Assembly (NCBI GenBank): GCA_027347545.1
Contig: DAIEQT010000049.1
Span: 1 to 14,827, forward strand
Length of the DNA: 14,827 bases
Reading direction: 5' to 3'
Origin: Ignavibacteria bacterium
GTDB taxonomy: Bacteria; Bacteroidota; Ignavibacteria; Ignavibacteriales; Melioribacteraceae
The stretch's first letter is position 1, and every line of letters begins with the position of its first letter. Below are positions 1 through 7,216 of this stretch, one piece after another. The notes under the pieces are model-generated. The model was not told the origin of the DNA. It saw only the letters and a program-made list of their open reading frames with translations, and searched no databases. The position numbers and the translations under genes are program-made.

Positions 1-755
1 AAATTGAGCAAAAATATCTTGAAGATATATACGAAATAAAAGTTGTTGCAGATTCTCTTTCGGCAATGTTTTTAGCACAGAAAGAAAAAGATGCTAACTT
101 TAAGACCGAAATGGAGAATAAAAAAACATCGTTTGAAGAGGAATTGTTTCAGAAAAAACTGCAGTGGAAACTAGAACAAGACAATTATGAAAACTCCAAA
201 AAAGAAAGAGATGCTCTATTAAAAAAAGAAAGACAAAGAGAAGAAGAGGACTATAATTATAATCTTCAGCTTAAGAGAAAAAAAGATTCAGACACATATT
301 CAGAGCAGAAAGAGCTACTTGAAAAAGAACTTGTTGATAAAAGGACAACCGTTGAAAAAGAATTAACCGAACGTGAGAAAATTGTTGCATCAAAAGAAAA
401 AGAATTAGCGGAGCTTAAGGCTAAAGTCGAAAACTTTTCTAAGGAATTGGAGAACGCTGTTAAAGAAACCGAAAAATCTGTTATAGAAAAAATTGAGTTT
501 AAGTTTAGGCATCAATCCGAACTTAGCCAAAAAGAAATAGAAGGAGAGCGGAATTTGCATAAACAGCTTGTTCAATCACTCGAGAATAAAATTAAAGAAC
601 AAACTGAACAAATAAAGCAGCTTGCACTAAAAGTAAATGAGTCTGGTCAGCAAGTTCAGACAATTGCCCTAAAAGCAATAGAATCTGCTTCAGGAGGCGT
701 TTCGTTACAAAGAGCATTTGCAGCCGGCTCAGAAAAAAATACTGAGTCCAAATGA
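1..755 (+). CDS. Coiled-coil protein of unknown function, 5' end missing
   Basis: The reading frame is open from position 3 to the TGA at 753-755. The ATG at 66 is probably internal, because 21 sense codons precede it in frame with no stop, so the gene begins outside the window. About 250 residues are visible. They are very rich in Lys and Glu, with long heptad-like stretches predicting a nearly continuous coiled coil, and no signal peptide or membrane segment is seen. Towards the C-terminus the charged pattern gives way to a Gln-rich stretch and then a short Ala/Ser/Gly-rich tail (containing IALKAIESASGG). I do not recognise a family with an assigned role. Similar Lys/Glu-rich proteins are often mislabelled as myosin-like or SMC-like because of composition alone, so no function is proposed. 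The toxin-antitoxin pair follows after a short repeat element. Confidence 0.8.
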   Translation, partial: IEQKYLEDIYEIKVVADSLSAMFLAQKEKDANFKTEMENKKTSFEEELFQKKLQWKLEQDNYENSKKERDALLKKERQREEEDYNYNLQLKRKKDSDTYSEQKELLEKELVDKRTTVEKELTEREKIVASKEKELAELKAKVENFSKELENAVKETEKSVIEKIEFKFRHQSELSQKEIEGERNLHKQLVQSLENKIKEQTEQIKQLALKVNESGQQVQTIALKAIESASGGVSLQRAFAAGSEKNTESK

Positions 756-768
756 GATGTTTAATTAA

Positions 769-866
769 AGGGCTGCTCTAAAAAATCAATATACTTTGCG
801 GACTTTGTGTTTTCTTTGCGAACTCTGCGTGAAATTTTTATAAATACTAATTTTTAGAACTGCCCT
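769..866. repeat. 98 bp element bounded by imperfect 18 bp inverted repeats, with TGCG-rich core
   Basis: The left arm (769-786, AGGGCTGCTCTAAAAAAT) and right arm (849-866, AATTTTTAGAACTGCCCT) are inverted repeats matching at 15 of 18 positions. Between them, at 794-834, lies a core with repeated CTTTGCG/CTCTGCG units (794-800, 814-820, 823-829) ending in GTGAAA. A related core occurs at 11524-11578. The element fills nearly all the space between the coiled-coil gene and the antitoxin gene, so the promoter of the toxin-antitoxin operon must lie in or right next to it. It encodes no convincing protein. It could be a small non-autonomous repeat or an intergenic palindromic repeat; no target-site duplication is evident. 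Confidence 0.55.
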
Positions 867-885
867 AAACAATAAGGAAATACCA

Positions 886-1095
886 ATGGAAAGTAAATTT
901 TCTCTTACGATAGATATCACACCAGCCCAAATTATTGAAGCTATAATGCGAATGAAGAAAAGTGAAAGGAATACTTTAGTCGAAGATATTCTAGCTGCTG
1001 CAAGTCCGGAGTACCTTAAAAGCATTGAAGAAGCACGTACCGATTACAAAAAAGGACGTGTTTACACACACAATGAGGTATTCGACTCAAAGTGA
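886..1095 (+). CDS. Putative antitoxin of a RelE/ParE-type toxin-antitoxin pair
   Basis: A 69-residue protein with ATG at 886, preceded by AGGAA at 875-879, six bases upstream. Its last four bases overlap the GTG start of the toxin gene (GTGA), the classic antitoxin-first arrangement. The N-terminal half (about residues 10-40) looks helical. The charged C-terminal half contains EEARTDYKKGRVYTHNEVF, the sort of segment that wraps around and blocks RelE/ParE toxins. I see no AbrB, Phd or standard ribbon-helix-helix signature that would fix the DNA-binding class, so the antitoxin role rests mainly on size, order, overlap and the identity of the partner. The complex would be expected to repress its own promoter, which must sit in or beside the inverted-repeat element just upstream. 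Confidence 0.75.
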   Translation: MESKFSLTIDITPAQIIEAIMRMKKSERNTLVEDILAAASPEYLKSIEEARTDYKKGRVYTHNEVFDSK

Positions 1096-1349
1096 AATTC
1101 GAACTCGTTTATACAAAAAGGGCATTTAAGGATATCCAAAACTTAGACCAGCACGTGAAGCTTCGTCTCAAAAAATCGCTTGAATTATTTTCTGTAAGCC
1201 CATTTGATCATGCGGAAAAATTGACGAATCACAGTATCGGTAGTTATCGGTTTCGTGTAAGAGATTATAGAATTATTTTTGATGTGGGCGATGAAAGAAT
1301 AATTATTCTACATGTTGGTCACCGTAAAGAAATTTATAGAAAGAAATAA
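1092..1349 (+). CDS. RelE/ParE-family toxin
   Basis: An 85-residue protein starting at GTG 1092 and sharing four bases with the end of the antitoxin gene, so the two are translationally coupled. It has the usual length and layout of the RelE/ParE superfamily: two N-terminal helices (residues about 8-35) followed by a beta sheet. The conserved core is visible as SYRFRVRDYRIIFDV and the C-terminal HVGHRKEIYRKK. In RelE-type mRNA interferases the Arg in the YR.R..DYR strand and the late Arg/Tyr contribute to catalysis, and both are present here. That favours ribosome-dependent mRNA cleavage over gyrase inhibition, but the families intergrade and the target cannot be assigned from sequence alone. 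No terminator is seen after the gene. Confidence 0.88.
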   Translation: MKFELVYTKRAFKDIQNLDQHVKLRLKKSLELFSVSPFDHAEKLTNHSIGSYRFRVRDYRIIFDVGDERIIILHVGHRKEIYRKK

Positions 1350-1357
1350 ACTCAAAT

Positions 1358-1438
1358 TCTTGCTTTCCATTTTCACGTTTCACCTTTAGCTTTTTACGTC
1401 TCCCGTTTTTTCCTTTCCCGTTTAGCCTCCAACGTCTT
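1358..1438. repeat. Pyrimidine-rich low-complexity spacer
   Basis: The + strand here is nearly all C and T, with loosely repeated units such as TTTCACGTTTCAC, ACGTCTCC/ACGTCTTC and TCCCGTTTT/TTCCCGTTTA. It separates the toxin gene from the hrcA promoter. It has no hairpin and no reading frame with coding character. It may be the decayed remains of a short tandem repeat. Confidence 0.4.
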
Positions 1439-1463
1439 CAAAGCAACTTTTCCCGCTTTTTAA

Positions 1464-1471
1464 TAACTTTG
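1464..1471 (+). promoter_or_regulatory. Bacteroidota-type -7 element for the hrcA operon
   Basis: TAACTTTG matches the TAnnTTTG -7 consensus of Bacteroidota primary-sigma promoters exactly. No clear TTTG is found about 20 bases upstream, so the -33 side is weak. Transcription would begin near 1478, shortly before the ATG at 1493, which rules out the in-frame TTG at 1469 (inside this element) as the start codon. No CIRCE inverted repeat (CACTC-N9-GAGTG) is visible between 1350 and 1492. Confidence 0.55.
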
Positions 1472-1492
1472 CGCCGTCGCAATAAAGGGTAT

Positions 1493-2539
1493 ATGCCAGA
1501 TTATCAATTAAAAGACAGAGAAAAGGCGATTCTGCGGTTTGTGATTCATCAATTTATACTTACCGCAAATCCGGTTGGCTCGCGCAATGTTTCCAAAAAA
1601 TTTGATTTGGGACTTTCGCCGGCTTCCATCCGTAATGTGATGGCGGATTTGGAAGAGCTGGGTCTGCTCGGTCATCCGCATACATCCGCCGGGAGAACTC
1701 CAACGGATAAAGGCTACCGCGTTTATGTTGATTCGCTTATGGATCCGCCGCTTATTGATGCAAAGGCAAAACAAATTGTTGATTTGAATTTAATATCTAC
1801 TCAAACCGAAACTGAAAATTTGCTTCAGGTTACCTCCGCAATTTTGAGCGATCTTACAAATCAACTCGCAATGGTTACTTATCCAAAGTTTGAACAAGCA
1901 GTTCTGGAAAAAATTCAGATTGTTCAGCTTTCTTCAACGAGAATTTTGGTTGTGGTTAGCGTCCAATCCGGCATGATTAGAACAATCACATTAGAAATTG
2001 ATGCCGAAGTAAACGAAGCTCAGATTGTATCAATACAACAACTGTTGAACGAACGGCTTTGCGGTTTACGTTTCTCAGAGATTCGTAATTCATTGGAAGA
2101 AAGAGTAAAAGATGTTTCAACAGAAGCTTACCGGCCGATCATCCGTGTCTTTCTGGATAGTGTGGATAAAATTTTTACGGATGCCAGTACGGAAAAAACA
2201 ATTATTGCCGGAACAAAAAATATGCTCAATCAGCCGGAGTTTGTAGATCATGAAAAATTTCAGAGCGTGATTGAACTGGTTGAGAACAAAGATATTATTA
2301 TTCACGTTCTTGATAGCAACAAGCAATCGCAAGAAAACGATCTTGCAATCCGCATAGGGCAAGAAAATATAGATGAAAAACTTACCGAGTACAGTATGAT
2401 TACTAAAGAGTATCAAGTTGGCGGACTGACGGGAACGCTTGGAATTATGGGTCCGAAAAGAATGGACTATTCAAAAGTAATTGCTGCTGTTGTTTATGTT
2501 GCAGAGCAGCTTGGACAAGAACTTACAAAGCAAAGATAA
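1493..2539 (+). CDS. hrcA: Heat-inducible transcription repressor HrcA
   Basis: A 348-residue protein of normal HrcA length. Residues 1-80 form the winged-helix DNA-binding domain with the family hallmark SPASIRNVMADLEELGLL followed by HPHTSAGRTPTDKGYR. The rest is the GAF-like dimerisation region with its inserted domain, ending in the conserved GTLGIMGPKRMDY motif. HrcA represses class I heat-shock genes by binding CIRCE, and GroEL assists its folding. The reading frame could extend to a TTG at 1469, but that codon lies in the promoter -7 element. ATG 1493, with AAAGGG just upstream, gives the usual family N-terminus. It is first in hrcA-grpE-dnaJ, 27 bases before grpE; dnaK is not in this operon. 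No CIRCE is seen upstream, so direct autorepression is not supported here. Confidence 0.95.
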   Translation: MPDYQLKDREKAILRFVIHQFILTANPVGSRNVSKKFDLGLSPASIRNVMADLEELGLLGHPHTSAGRTPTDKGYRVYVDSLMDPPLIDAKAKQIVDLNLISTQTETENLLQVTSAILSDLTNQLAMVTYPKFEQAVLEKIQIVQLSSTRILVVVSVQSGMIRTITLEIDAEVNEAQIVSIQQLLNERLCGLRFSEIRNSLEERVKDVSTEAYRPIIRVFLDSVDKIFTDASTEKTIIAGTKNMLNQPEFVDHEKFQSVIELVENKDIIIHVLDSNKQSQENDLAIRIGQENIDEKLTEYSMITKEYQVGGLTGTLGIMGPKRMDYSKVIAAVVYVAEQLGQELTKQR

Positions 2540-2566
2540 ATTACATTTACGGAGAATTAACAAGCA

Positions 2567-3199
2567 ATGGAAGAAATGAAAGACCAAAATGATTTACAAA
2601 ACCAAGAAGATAATTCAATACCAATAGAAAGAGTTGAAACTGCTCAAGAGCCGGCACAAGTTCAACCCAACGAATTAGAACAAAAGGAGAATGAACTGAA
2701 AGCTACTCAAGTGAAAATTAATGAGTTGGAAAAGCAAACTGCGGAATTGAAAGACTCGCTGTTAAGAAAAGTTGCCGAATTTGAAAACTACAAGCGCAGA
2801 AATGAAAATGAGCAGATGAATCTTTTGAAGTACGCTGCCGAGCCTTTTATCAAAAGTGTGCTCTCTGTTTATGATGATCTTGAGCGCTCTCTTTCTCATA
2901 TTGATGATGAGAATAGTTTTGAATCAACAAAAAAAGGTTTGCAGCTTGTGTTTGATAAGTTTAACAAAACCCTCGATGCACAAGGTGTAAAAAAGATTGA
3001 AGCTAAAGGCAAACCGTTTGATGTTCATTTTCATGAAGCGTTAATGCAGCAACCGGTAGAAGGTGTAGCGCCTCACACAGTTCTTGATGTAATTGAGCCT
3101 GGTTATCTTTATAAAGATAAAGTAATTCGCCACGCAAAAGTTATTGTAAGCGCGGAATTAGCCTCGCCGGAAACTGAAAACACAAATCAAGAAGGATAA
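2567..3199 (+). CDS. grpE: Nucleotide exchange factor GrpE
   Basis: A 210-residue cytoplasmic cochaperone that releases ADP from DnaK. The first 40 residues are acidic and Gln-rich and probably disordered. Residues about 40-75 form the long dimerisation coiled coil (repeats of ELEQKENELKATQVKINELE type). The GrpE head follows, with the typical LLRKVAEFENYKRR entry and a C-terminal stretch that matches the family signature: FDVHFHEALMQQP, then VIEPGYLYKDKVIRHAKVIVS. The ATG at 2567 has GGAG about a dozen bases upstream (2551-2554), a rather long spacing. It lies between hrcA and dnaJ, six bases before dnaJ, so the three are almost certainly cotranscribed. Confidence 0.95.
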   Translation: MEEMKDQNDLQNQEDNSIPIERVETAQEPAQVQPNELEQKENELKATQVKINELEKQTAELKDSLLRKVAEFENYKRRNENEQMNLLKYAAEPFIKSVLSVYDDLERSLSHIDDENSFESTKKGLQLVFDKFNKTLDAQGVKKIEAKGKPFDVHFHEALMQQPVEGVAPHTVLDVIEPGYLYKDKVIRHAKVIVSAELASPETENTNQEG

Positions 3200-3205
3200 T
3201 GATTA

Positions 3206-4324
3206 ATGGCTAAGCGTGATTATTACGAAATCTTAGGAGTTGGAAAAAATGCTACCGCGGATGAATTAAAGAAGTCTTATAGAAAGCTTGCGATGCAGTA
3301 TCATCCGGACCGTAACCAGGGTGATAAGGAAGCGGAAGAAAAATTTAAGGAAGCTGCGGAAGCATACGAAGTACTCAGCAATCCGGATAAGAAAGCCAAG
3401 TATGACCGTTACGGACACAGCGGCTTGCGTGGTGGCGAAGATTTCCACAGCTATCAAAACGTAAATGATATCTTCAGCAACTTCTCGGATATTTTTGGCG
3501 GTGCATTCGGCGGCTCATCAATCTTCGATGATTTCTTTGGCGGCGGTGGTTCCGGGAGGTCACGTCAGCGCAGTCAAGGTCAACCCGGCACAGATTTGAA
3601 AATCACTCTCAAACTTTCGCTCGAAGAAATTGCTGCCGGTACTACTAAAAAAGTTAAAATCAAAAAACAGAATAAGTGTACAACATGCAGCGGAACCGGC
3701 GCAAGAAGTTCTTCTTCATTTAAGACTTGTTCTGTTTGTAACGGAACCGGAGAGATAAGACAAGTATCCCGTTCGATTTTTGGTCAGTTTGTAAATATAG
3801 CTCCATGTAATAATTGCAACGGAACCGGAAAAATTATTGGCGAGCCTTGCACAACTTGTAAAGGCGGCGGCAGAATTCAAGATGAATCCACAATTAAGAT
3901 AAGCGTTCCAGCCGGTGTGATGGATGGAAATTACATGACGTTGCGTGGCGAAGGTAATGCGGGCAAACAAGGCGGACCAGCAGGTGATATAATTGTAATT
4001 TTCGAAGAGATTCCGCATATTTATTTTACTCGTGATGGTGATAATGTTATTTATGATCTATACATTAGCTATACAGAAGCTGTTCTTGGAACTGAAGTTG
4101 AAGTGCCAACATTGAACGGAAAAGCTAAATTAAAAATTGAATCCGGAACTCCAGCCGGAAAATATTTAAAGATGCGCGAGAAAGGGATTCAGCACCTTAA
4201 TAGTCATGGAGCCGGTGATCAACTTGTAAGAATTAACATTCATGTTCCTAAGAATGTATCTGCTAAAGAAAAAGAGTTGCTTAAGGAATTAGAGAAACTG
4301 CCTAATATGCAGCCGGGCAAATAG
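3206..4324 (+). CDS. dnaJ: Chaperone protein DnaJ (type I Hsp40)
   Basis: A 372-residue class A J-protein that delivers unfolded substrates to DnaK and stimulates its ATPase. The J domain (residues 1-70) contains the essential HPD triad at 33-35. A Gly/Phe-rich linker spans about 75-128. The zinc-binding region has all four CxxCxGxG-type repeats intact, with cysteine pairs at 158/161, 175/178, 201/204 and 215/218. The two C-terminal substrate-binding beta domains and a dimerisation tail follow. ATG 3206 has AAGG at 3192-3195. It is the last gene of the heat-shock operon and is followed by a strong terminator at 4372. Confidence 0.97.
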   Translation: MAKRDYYEILGVGKNATADELKKSYRKLAMQYHPDRNQGDKEAEEKFKEAAEAYEVLSNPDKKAKYDRYGHSGLRGGEDFHSYQNVNDIFSNFSDIFGGAFGGSSIFDDFFGGGGSGRSRQRSQGQPGTDLKITLKLSLEEIAAGTTKKVKIKKQNKCTTCSGTGARSSSSFKTCSVCNGTGEIRQVSRSIFGQFVNIAPCNNCNGTGKIIGEPCTTCKGGGRIQDESTIKISVPAGVMDGNYMTLRGEGNAGKQGGPAGDIIVIFEEIPHIYFTRDGDNVIYDLYISYTEAVLGTEVEVPTLNGKAKLKIESGTPAGKYLKMREKGIQHLNSHGAGDQLVRINIHVPKNVSAKEKELLKELEKLPNMQPGK

Positions 4325-4371
4325 CTTGTAGTAATTGTTCTTTTCAAATTCTGCACTGTAATAGAAAACTG

Positions 4372-4404
4372 CCCGCTTCAGTATTGAAGCGGGAATTAAT
4401 TTTT
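4372..4404 (+). terminator. Rho-independent terminator after dnaJ
   Basis: A perfect 9 bp stem, CCCGCTTCA (4372-4380) and TGAAGCGGG (4385-4393), with a GTAT loop, is followed by AATTAATTTTT. It lies 48 bases after the dnaJ stop codon and closes the heat-shock operon. Confidence 0.85.
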
Positions 4405-4444
4405 CATTTCATAATATCCCAAATTGAAAACGCGGGGGGAAATA

Positions 4445-4960
4445 ATGAGAAATTGGATAGAGTTAATTTCTCGCAAAATCGGATTCACAAAAACAGAAAC
4501 ACAAATAGTTCTTTTTATACTTGCAGCGTTCGCAGTTGGTTTGCTAATCAACTATTTCAAAAGCCGGGCAAACGAAGCCGATTACCTTGAATTTGATTAT
4601 TCTGCTGAAGACAGTTTATTCAATGCCGCTCTTGGCAATGTTGAGATGGATGATATTGCTGCTAAAGACAGTGTGGAGAAAAGAGTTGCTTCTAAAAACG
4701 AACTTTTAGATTTTGGAAGCGGCAAAAAGAAAGTTGCTGCAATTCCAGCGCTAAAATCAATTTCTGCGATTGTAAACATCAATACAGCAAGCGCTGTGGA
4801 ATTATCATCTCTACCGGGAATTGGTTCAAAGACGGCGGAAAATATTTTAGCTTACAGAAAGAAGAATGGTAAATTTTCTAAAGCCGATCAGCTTCTTAAC
4901 ATAAAAGGAGTTGGTAAAGCAAAGCTTGCTAAATTACGCGAGCATATTAAATTTGAGTAA
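4445..4960 (+). CDS. ComEA-like helix-hairpin-helix protein, membrane anchored
   Basis: A 171-residue protein with one N-terminal membrane segment (about residues 21-37), a charged linker (about 40-105), and a C-terminal double helix-hairpin-helix domain. The first motif is NINTASAVELSSLPGIG (111-127) and the second is LLNIKGVGKAKLAKLREHI (150-168). This layout matches ComEA, the DNA receptor that binds incoming double-stranded DNA outside the inner membrane during natural transformation, but many such short proteins have no proven competence role. A TTG at 4424 is in frame, but ATG 4445 has a strong GGGGGGA ribosome site five bases upstream and is preferred. The gene starts after the dnaJ terminator and is followed 13 bases later by a PilM-like gene, which gives mild support for a competence or pilus link. 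Confidence 0.82.
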   Translation: MRNWIELISRKIGFTKTETQIVLFILAAFAVGLLINYFKSRANEADYLEFDYSAEDSLFNAALGNVEMDDIAAKDSVEKRVASKNELLDFGSGKKKVAAIPALKSISAIVNINTASAVELSSLPGIGSKTAENILAYRKKNGKFSKADQLLNIKGVGKAKLAKLREHIKFE

Positions 4961-4973
4961 GCAAAGAGGAAAT

Positions 4974-5888
4974 GTGTTTAACAATCACGCGGGAATAAAC
5001 TTAACAGATACAAAACTGCAAGTTGTAGAAATCAACTACCGCGAAGATTCTTTCTATTTAGATACCGTTGACCAGATTTTTCATGTTGAACATTTTTCGC
5101 CTGAACTTTCGGAAGACGCAATAATTGATTTGCTCCAAAGTTCGCTGGAAAAACTAAACAAGAGAAAGCCAATTCTTGCTAAGAATGTTTCCTTTTCGCT
5201 TCCAAACAATTTTTTTAAGATTTTCGAAATTCCTTACGACGATTCACTCGTTAAGAAAGATTTGATTGAACATTTCCGCTGGGAGCTATCTGTGCTGTAT
5301 CCCGATTGCAACAGCGAGGATTTTTTCCTTCAGCATATAGAAATTAACAAGAGTTCTCTAATTAAAGAAAAAAGGGCAATCGTAATTGCGATAGACCGGC
5401 GCCACGTATTTGCACTCAACAAATTTTGCGATAAGAAGAACTTGCAGCTAAAGTTTATAGATAATGTTCATTTGGCTTCCAATGCATTTTTGTATTTGGA
5501 GAAACCTTTAATTGATAACGAAGTTTCTCTGAGCATTTACATTGATCAAAAATTTTCTTCTGTTTCAGCTATGGATGGAGTGCATCCGTTCTATTTCAAA
5601 GTATTGAACCCGGATTCAAACAACATTTTTGTAGAACTCACTGAAACAATTAAAGAAATGGAAGAATTTAATCTTTCGATTACCGACTTTAAACGAGTCT
5701 TGCTATACGGGCAAGACATTGCTGAAGATTTTGAACATAGACTTAAAAACTTTTTCGGATTACCGCTCAAAAAAGTAAATCCCTTTGAGAGATTTAAAGT
5801 CGAAGAAACAATTCAAAAAAATCCTTTCTTTAAAATGAAATACAATTCCTTTACCGCTGCTGCGGGTATTGCAATTCGAATAATTTAA
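4974..5888 (+). CDS. PilM-like actin-fold protein, degenerate
   Basis: About 304 residues. Several features match the PilM (type IV pilus inner-membrane complex) fold: the early GINLTDTKLQVVEI strand-turn-strand, the mid-protein VSFSLPNNFFKIFEIPYDD followed by an HFRWELSVLYP helix, the AIDRRHVFALNKFCDKKNL region, and the C-terminal FTAAAGIAIRI, which resembles the closing helix of PilM (AIGLALR). The nucleotide-binding loops look eroded: the usual GIDIGSSS-type first loop reads GINLTDTK, and the second (DIGA..T) reads IDQKFSS. It may therefore bind ATP poorly or not at all. The frame extends upstream into comEA (ATG 4911, TTG 4953), but GTG 4974 follows AGAGGA and places the first actin-like strand at the N-terminus as in the family. 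pilN and pilO are not adjacent. The stop overlaps the rsmD start (TAATG). Confidence 0.6.
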   Translation: MFNNHAGINLTDTKLQVVEINYREDSFYLDTVDQIFHVEHFSPELSEDAIIDLLQSSLEKLNKRKPILAKNVSFSLPNNFFKIFEIPYDDSLVKKDLIEHFRWELSVLYPDCNSEDFFLQHIEINKSSLIKEKRAIVIAIDRRHVFALNKFCDKKNLQLKFIDNVHLASNAFLYLEKPLIDNEVSLSIYIDQKFSSVSAMDGVHPFYFKVLNPDSNNIFVELTETIKEMEEFNLSITDFKRVLLYGQDIAEDFEHRLKNFFGLPLKKVNPFERFKVEETIQKNPFFKMKYNSFTAAAGIAIRII

Positions 5889-6448
5889 TGAGAATAATCG
5901 CCGGAAAATTTAAAGGGAGGATAGTTAAGTTTCCAAAGTCGAATCTTGTTCGCCCCACAACAGATAAAACCAAAGAGTCGTTATTTAATTATCTCGTGCA
6001 CTCGATAGATTTTGAAGGCATAAAAGTTTGCGATGTTTACGCCGGTTCCGGTTCGCTTGGCTTGGAAGCGCTTAGCCGCGGTGCCGGTGAAGTTCATTTT
6101 GTTGAGAAAGATTTTCACGTTTCTAAAATGCTAGAAGAAAATATCAATTCGCTTAATTCAAAAGACGATTGCAAAATATTTAGAATGGAAGCAGTAAAGT
6201 TTTCCAAAATAGGCGAGCACGATTCTTACGATCTAATTCTCGCCGATCCGCCCTTTTTCAAATTTGATATTCATGACGCTGTGAAAAATCTTCTTGAGAG
6301 AAATTATCTCAGCGATGAAGGAATAATTATTCTAGAACGTTCAATCCAAACCAAGAAGGAAGATGAAGCCGCGTTTGGAATAGAATCTTTCAAGAAAATC
6401 GGGGATAGTCTTATATATCAGTTCGAAAAAAACACGCAAGAAAATTAA
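5888..6448 (+). CDS. rsmD: 16S rRNA (guanine966-N2)-methyltransferase RsmD
   Basis: A 186-residue class I SAM-dependent methyltransferase that modifies G966 of 16S rRNA during 30S assembly. The N-terminal MRIIAGKFKGR and RPTTDKTKESLFN segments are RsmD hallmarks. The SAM-binding motif I is CDVYAGSGSLGLEALSRGA (from about residue 48), and the catalytic motif IV is DPPF (120-123), a common variant of DPPY. The ATG at 5888 overlaps the preceding stop by one base, so translation is likely coupled to the PilM-like gene. coaD follows 67 bases later, the usual genomic partner of rsmD. Confidence 0.95.
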   Translation: MRIIAGKFKGRIVKFPKSNLVRPTTDKTKESLFNYLVHSIDFEGIKVCDVYAGSGSLGLEALSRGAGEVHFVEKDFHVSKMLEENINSLNSKDDCKIFRMEAVKFSKIGEHDSYDLILADPPFFKFDIHDAVKNLLERNYLSDEGIIILERSIQTKKEDEAAFGIESFKKIGDSLIYQFEKNTQEN

Positions 6449-6482
6449 TTTTCACCGGACATGATTTTTTTTAGCAAAGTAT

Positions 6483-6490
6483 TATATTTC
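6483..6490 (+). promoter_or_regulatory. Possible -7 element before coaD
   Basis: TATATTTC differs by one base from the TAnnTTTG consensus and lies 26 bases before the coaD ATG. No TTTG is found at the right distance upstream, so coaD could equally be read from the rsmD transcript. Confidence 0.3.
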
Positions 6491-6515
6491 AGCGAACACA
6501 AAAATCGGAATAGGC

Positions 6516-7001
6516 ATGAAAAGGGTAATTTATCCCGGTACTTTTGATCCAGTTACAAACGGTCACATTGACATTGTTAAGAGAGCCGTAGAATTATTCG
6601 ATGAAATTGTTGTTACCGTTGCGAAGAATCCCACCAAGACAGAAGTGTTTACTGTTGAAGAAAGAGTTGAAATGCTTACAGAAGTGATGAAGGAATTCCC
6701 TACTGTAAGGGTTGATTCATTTAACGGATTGGTTGTTGATCATGCGCGTGCTCTCGGCGCAGTTGGGATTATCCGCGGATTGCGTGCCGTGAGCGATTTT
6801 GAATATGAATTCCAGATGGCGTTAATGAATAGAAAACTTGCCGAAGATATATCAACAATTCTGCTTATGCCTCATGCAAGATATACATACCTAAACTCAA
6901 CAATCGTTAGAAATTTAGCCGCGTTTCATGGCGATGTTTCGGGATTCGTTCCGGAGATTGTTGAAGCTAAATTGAAAGAGAAGTTTCCTAAGAAGGATTA
7001 A
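6516..7001 (+). CDS. coaD: Phosphopantetheine adenylyltransferase CoaD
   Basis: A 161-residue cytoplasmic enzyme of the usual family length. It transfers AMP from ATP to 4'-phosphopantetheine, the penultimate step of coenzyme A synthesis. The nucleotidyltransferase signature PGTFDPVTNGHIDIV, containing the TxGH motif (residues 14-17), is at the N-terminus. The substrate-binding IIRGLRAVSDFEYEFQMAL segment spans about 85-103, and the C-terminal LNSTIVRNLAAFHGDVSGFVP (127-146) corresponds to the ISSS/GDV region of other CoaD proteins. All key motifs are intact. The ATG at 6516 is preceded only by a weak ATAGG ribosome site. Confidence 0.97.
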   Translation: MKRVIYPGTFDPVTNGHIDIVKRAVELFDEIVVTVAKNPTKTEVFTVEERVEMLTEVMKEFPTVRVDSFNGLVVDHARALGAVGIIRGLRAVSDFEYEFQMALMNRKLAEDISTILLMPHARYTYLNSTIVRNLAAFHGDVSGFVPEIVEAKLKEKFPKKD

Positions 7002-7216
7002 TTCCTATAAATAGTTTTTTATTCATTTATAGCAGCGGGACAGGGAATCGAGTGATTCAATTGAAAACAACTGCGGAATGTAAAAACGAAACCCATTGTG
7101 TTAGTTTAAAGAAGAGTGTTTCAACTTCACTCAATACGAAAGATGGTTTGTTCAAAAACTAGAATTGTTTGCAGTGTGCACTTCGAGCTAAGCCAAAATA
7201 AAAGTGAGAAATAGCT
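7002..7216. other. Gene-free spacer between coaD and the Bro-N gene
   Basis: This 215 bp stretch has no supported reading frame. At 7005-7032 there is a perfect 8 bp inverted repeat, CTATAAAT and ATTTATAG, with a T-rich 12-base loop. It could be a weak transcription end for coaD, but it is AT-only apart from the end pairs and has no T-run after it. The rest shows no recognisable promoter. Confidence 0.4.

Noticed and set aside
794..834. CRISPR-like direct repeats in the TGCG units
   Set aside because: The units are short, irregular and contiguous, with no constant-length spacers and no cas genes.
786..1025. 79-residue minus-strand reading frame over the repeat element and antitoxin
   Set aside because: It is antisense to the antitoxin and repeat, has no ribosome site, and its apparent hydrophobic stretch is a by-product of the opposite strand.
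7114..7132. GAGTG-N9-CACTC, resembling the CIRCE heat-shock operator
   Set aside because: The half-sites are in the opposite order to CIRCE (CACTC-N9-GAGTG), the outer bases do not pair, and no heat-shock gene follows.
7153..7214. Short reading frame (about 20 codons) just before the Bro-N gene
   Set aside because: No ribosome site and no coding character; too short to support as a leader peptide.
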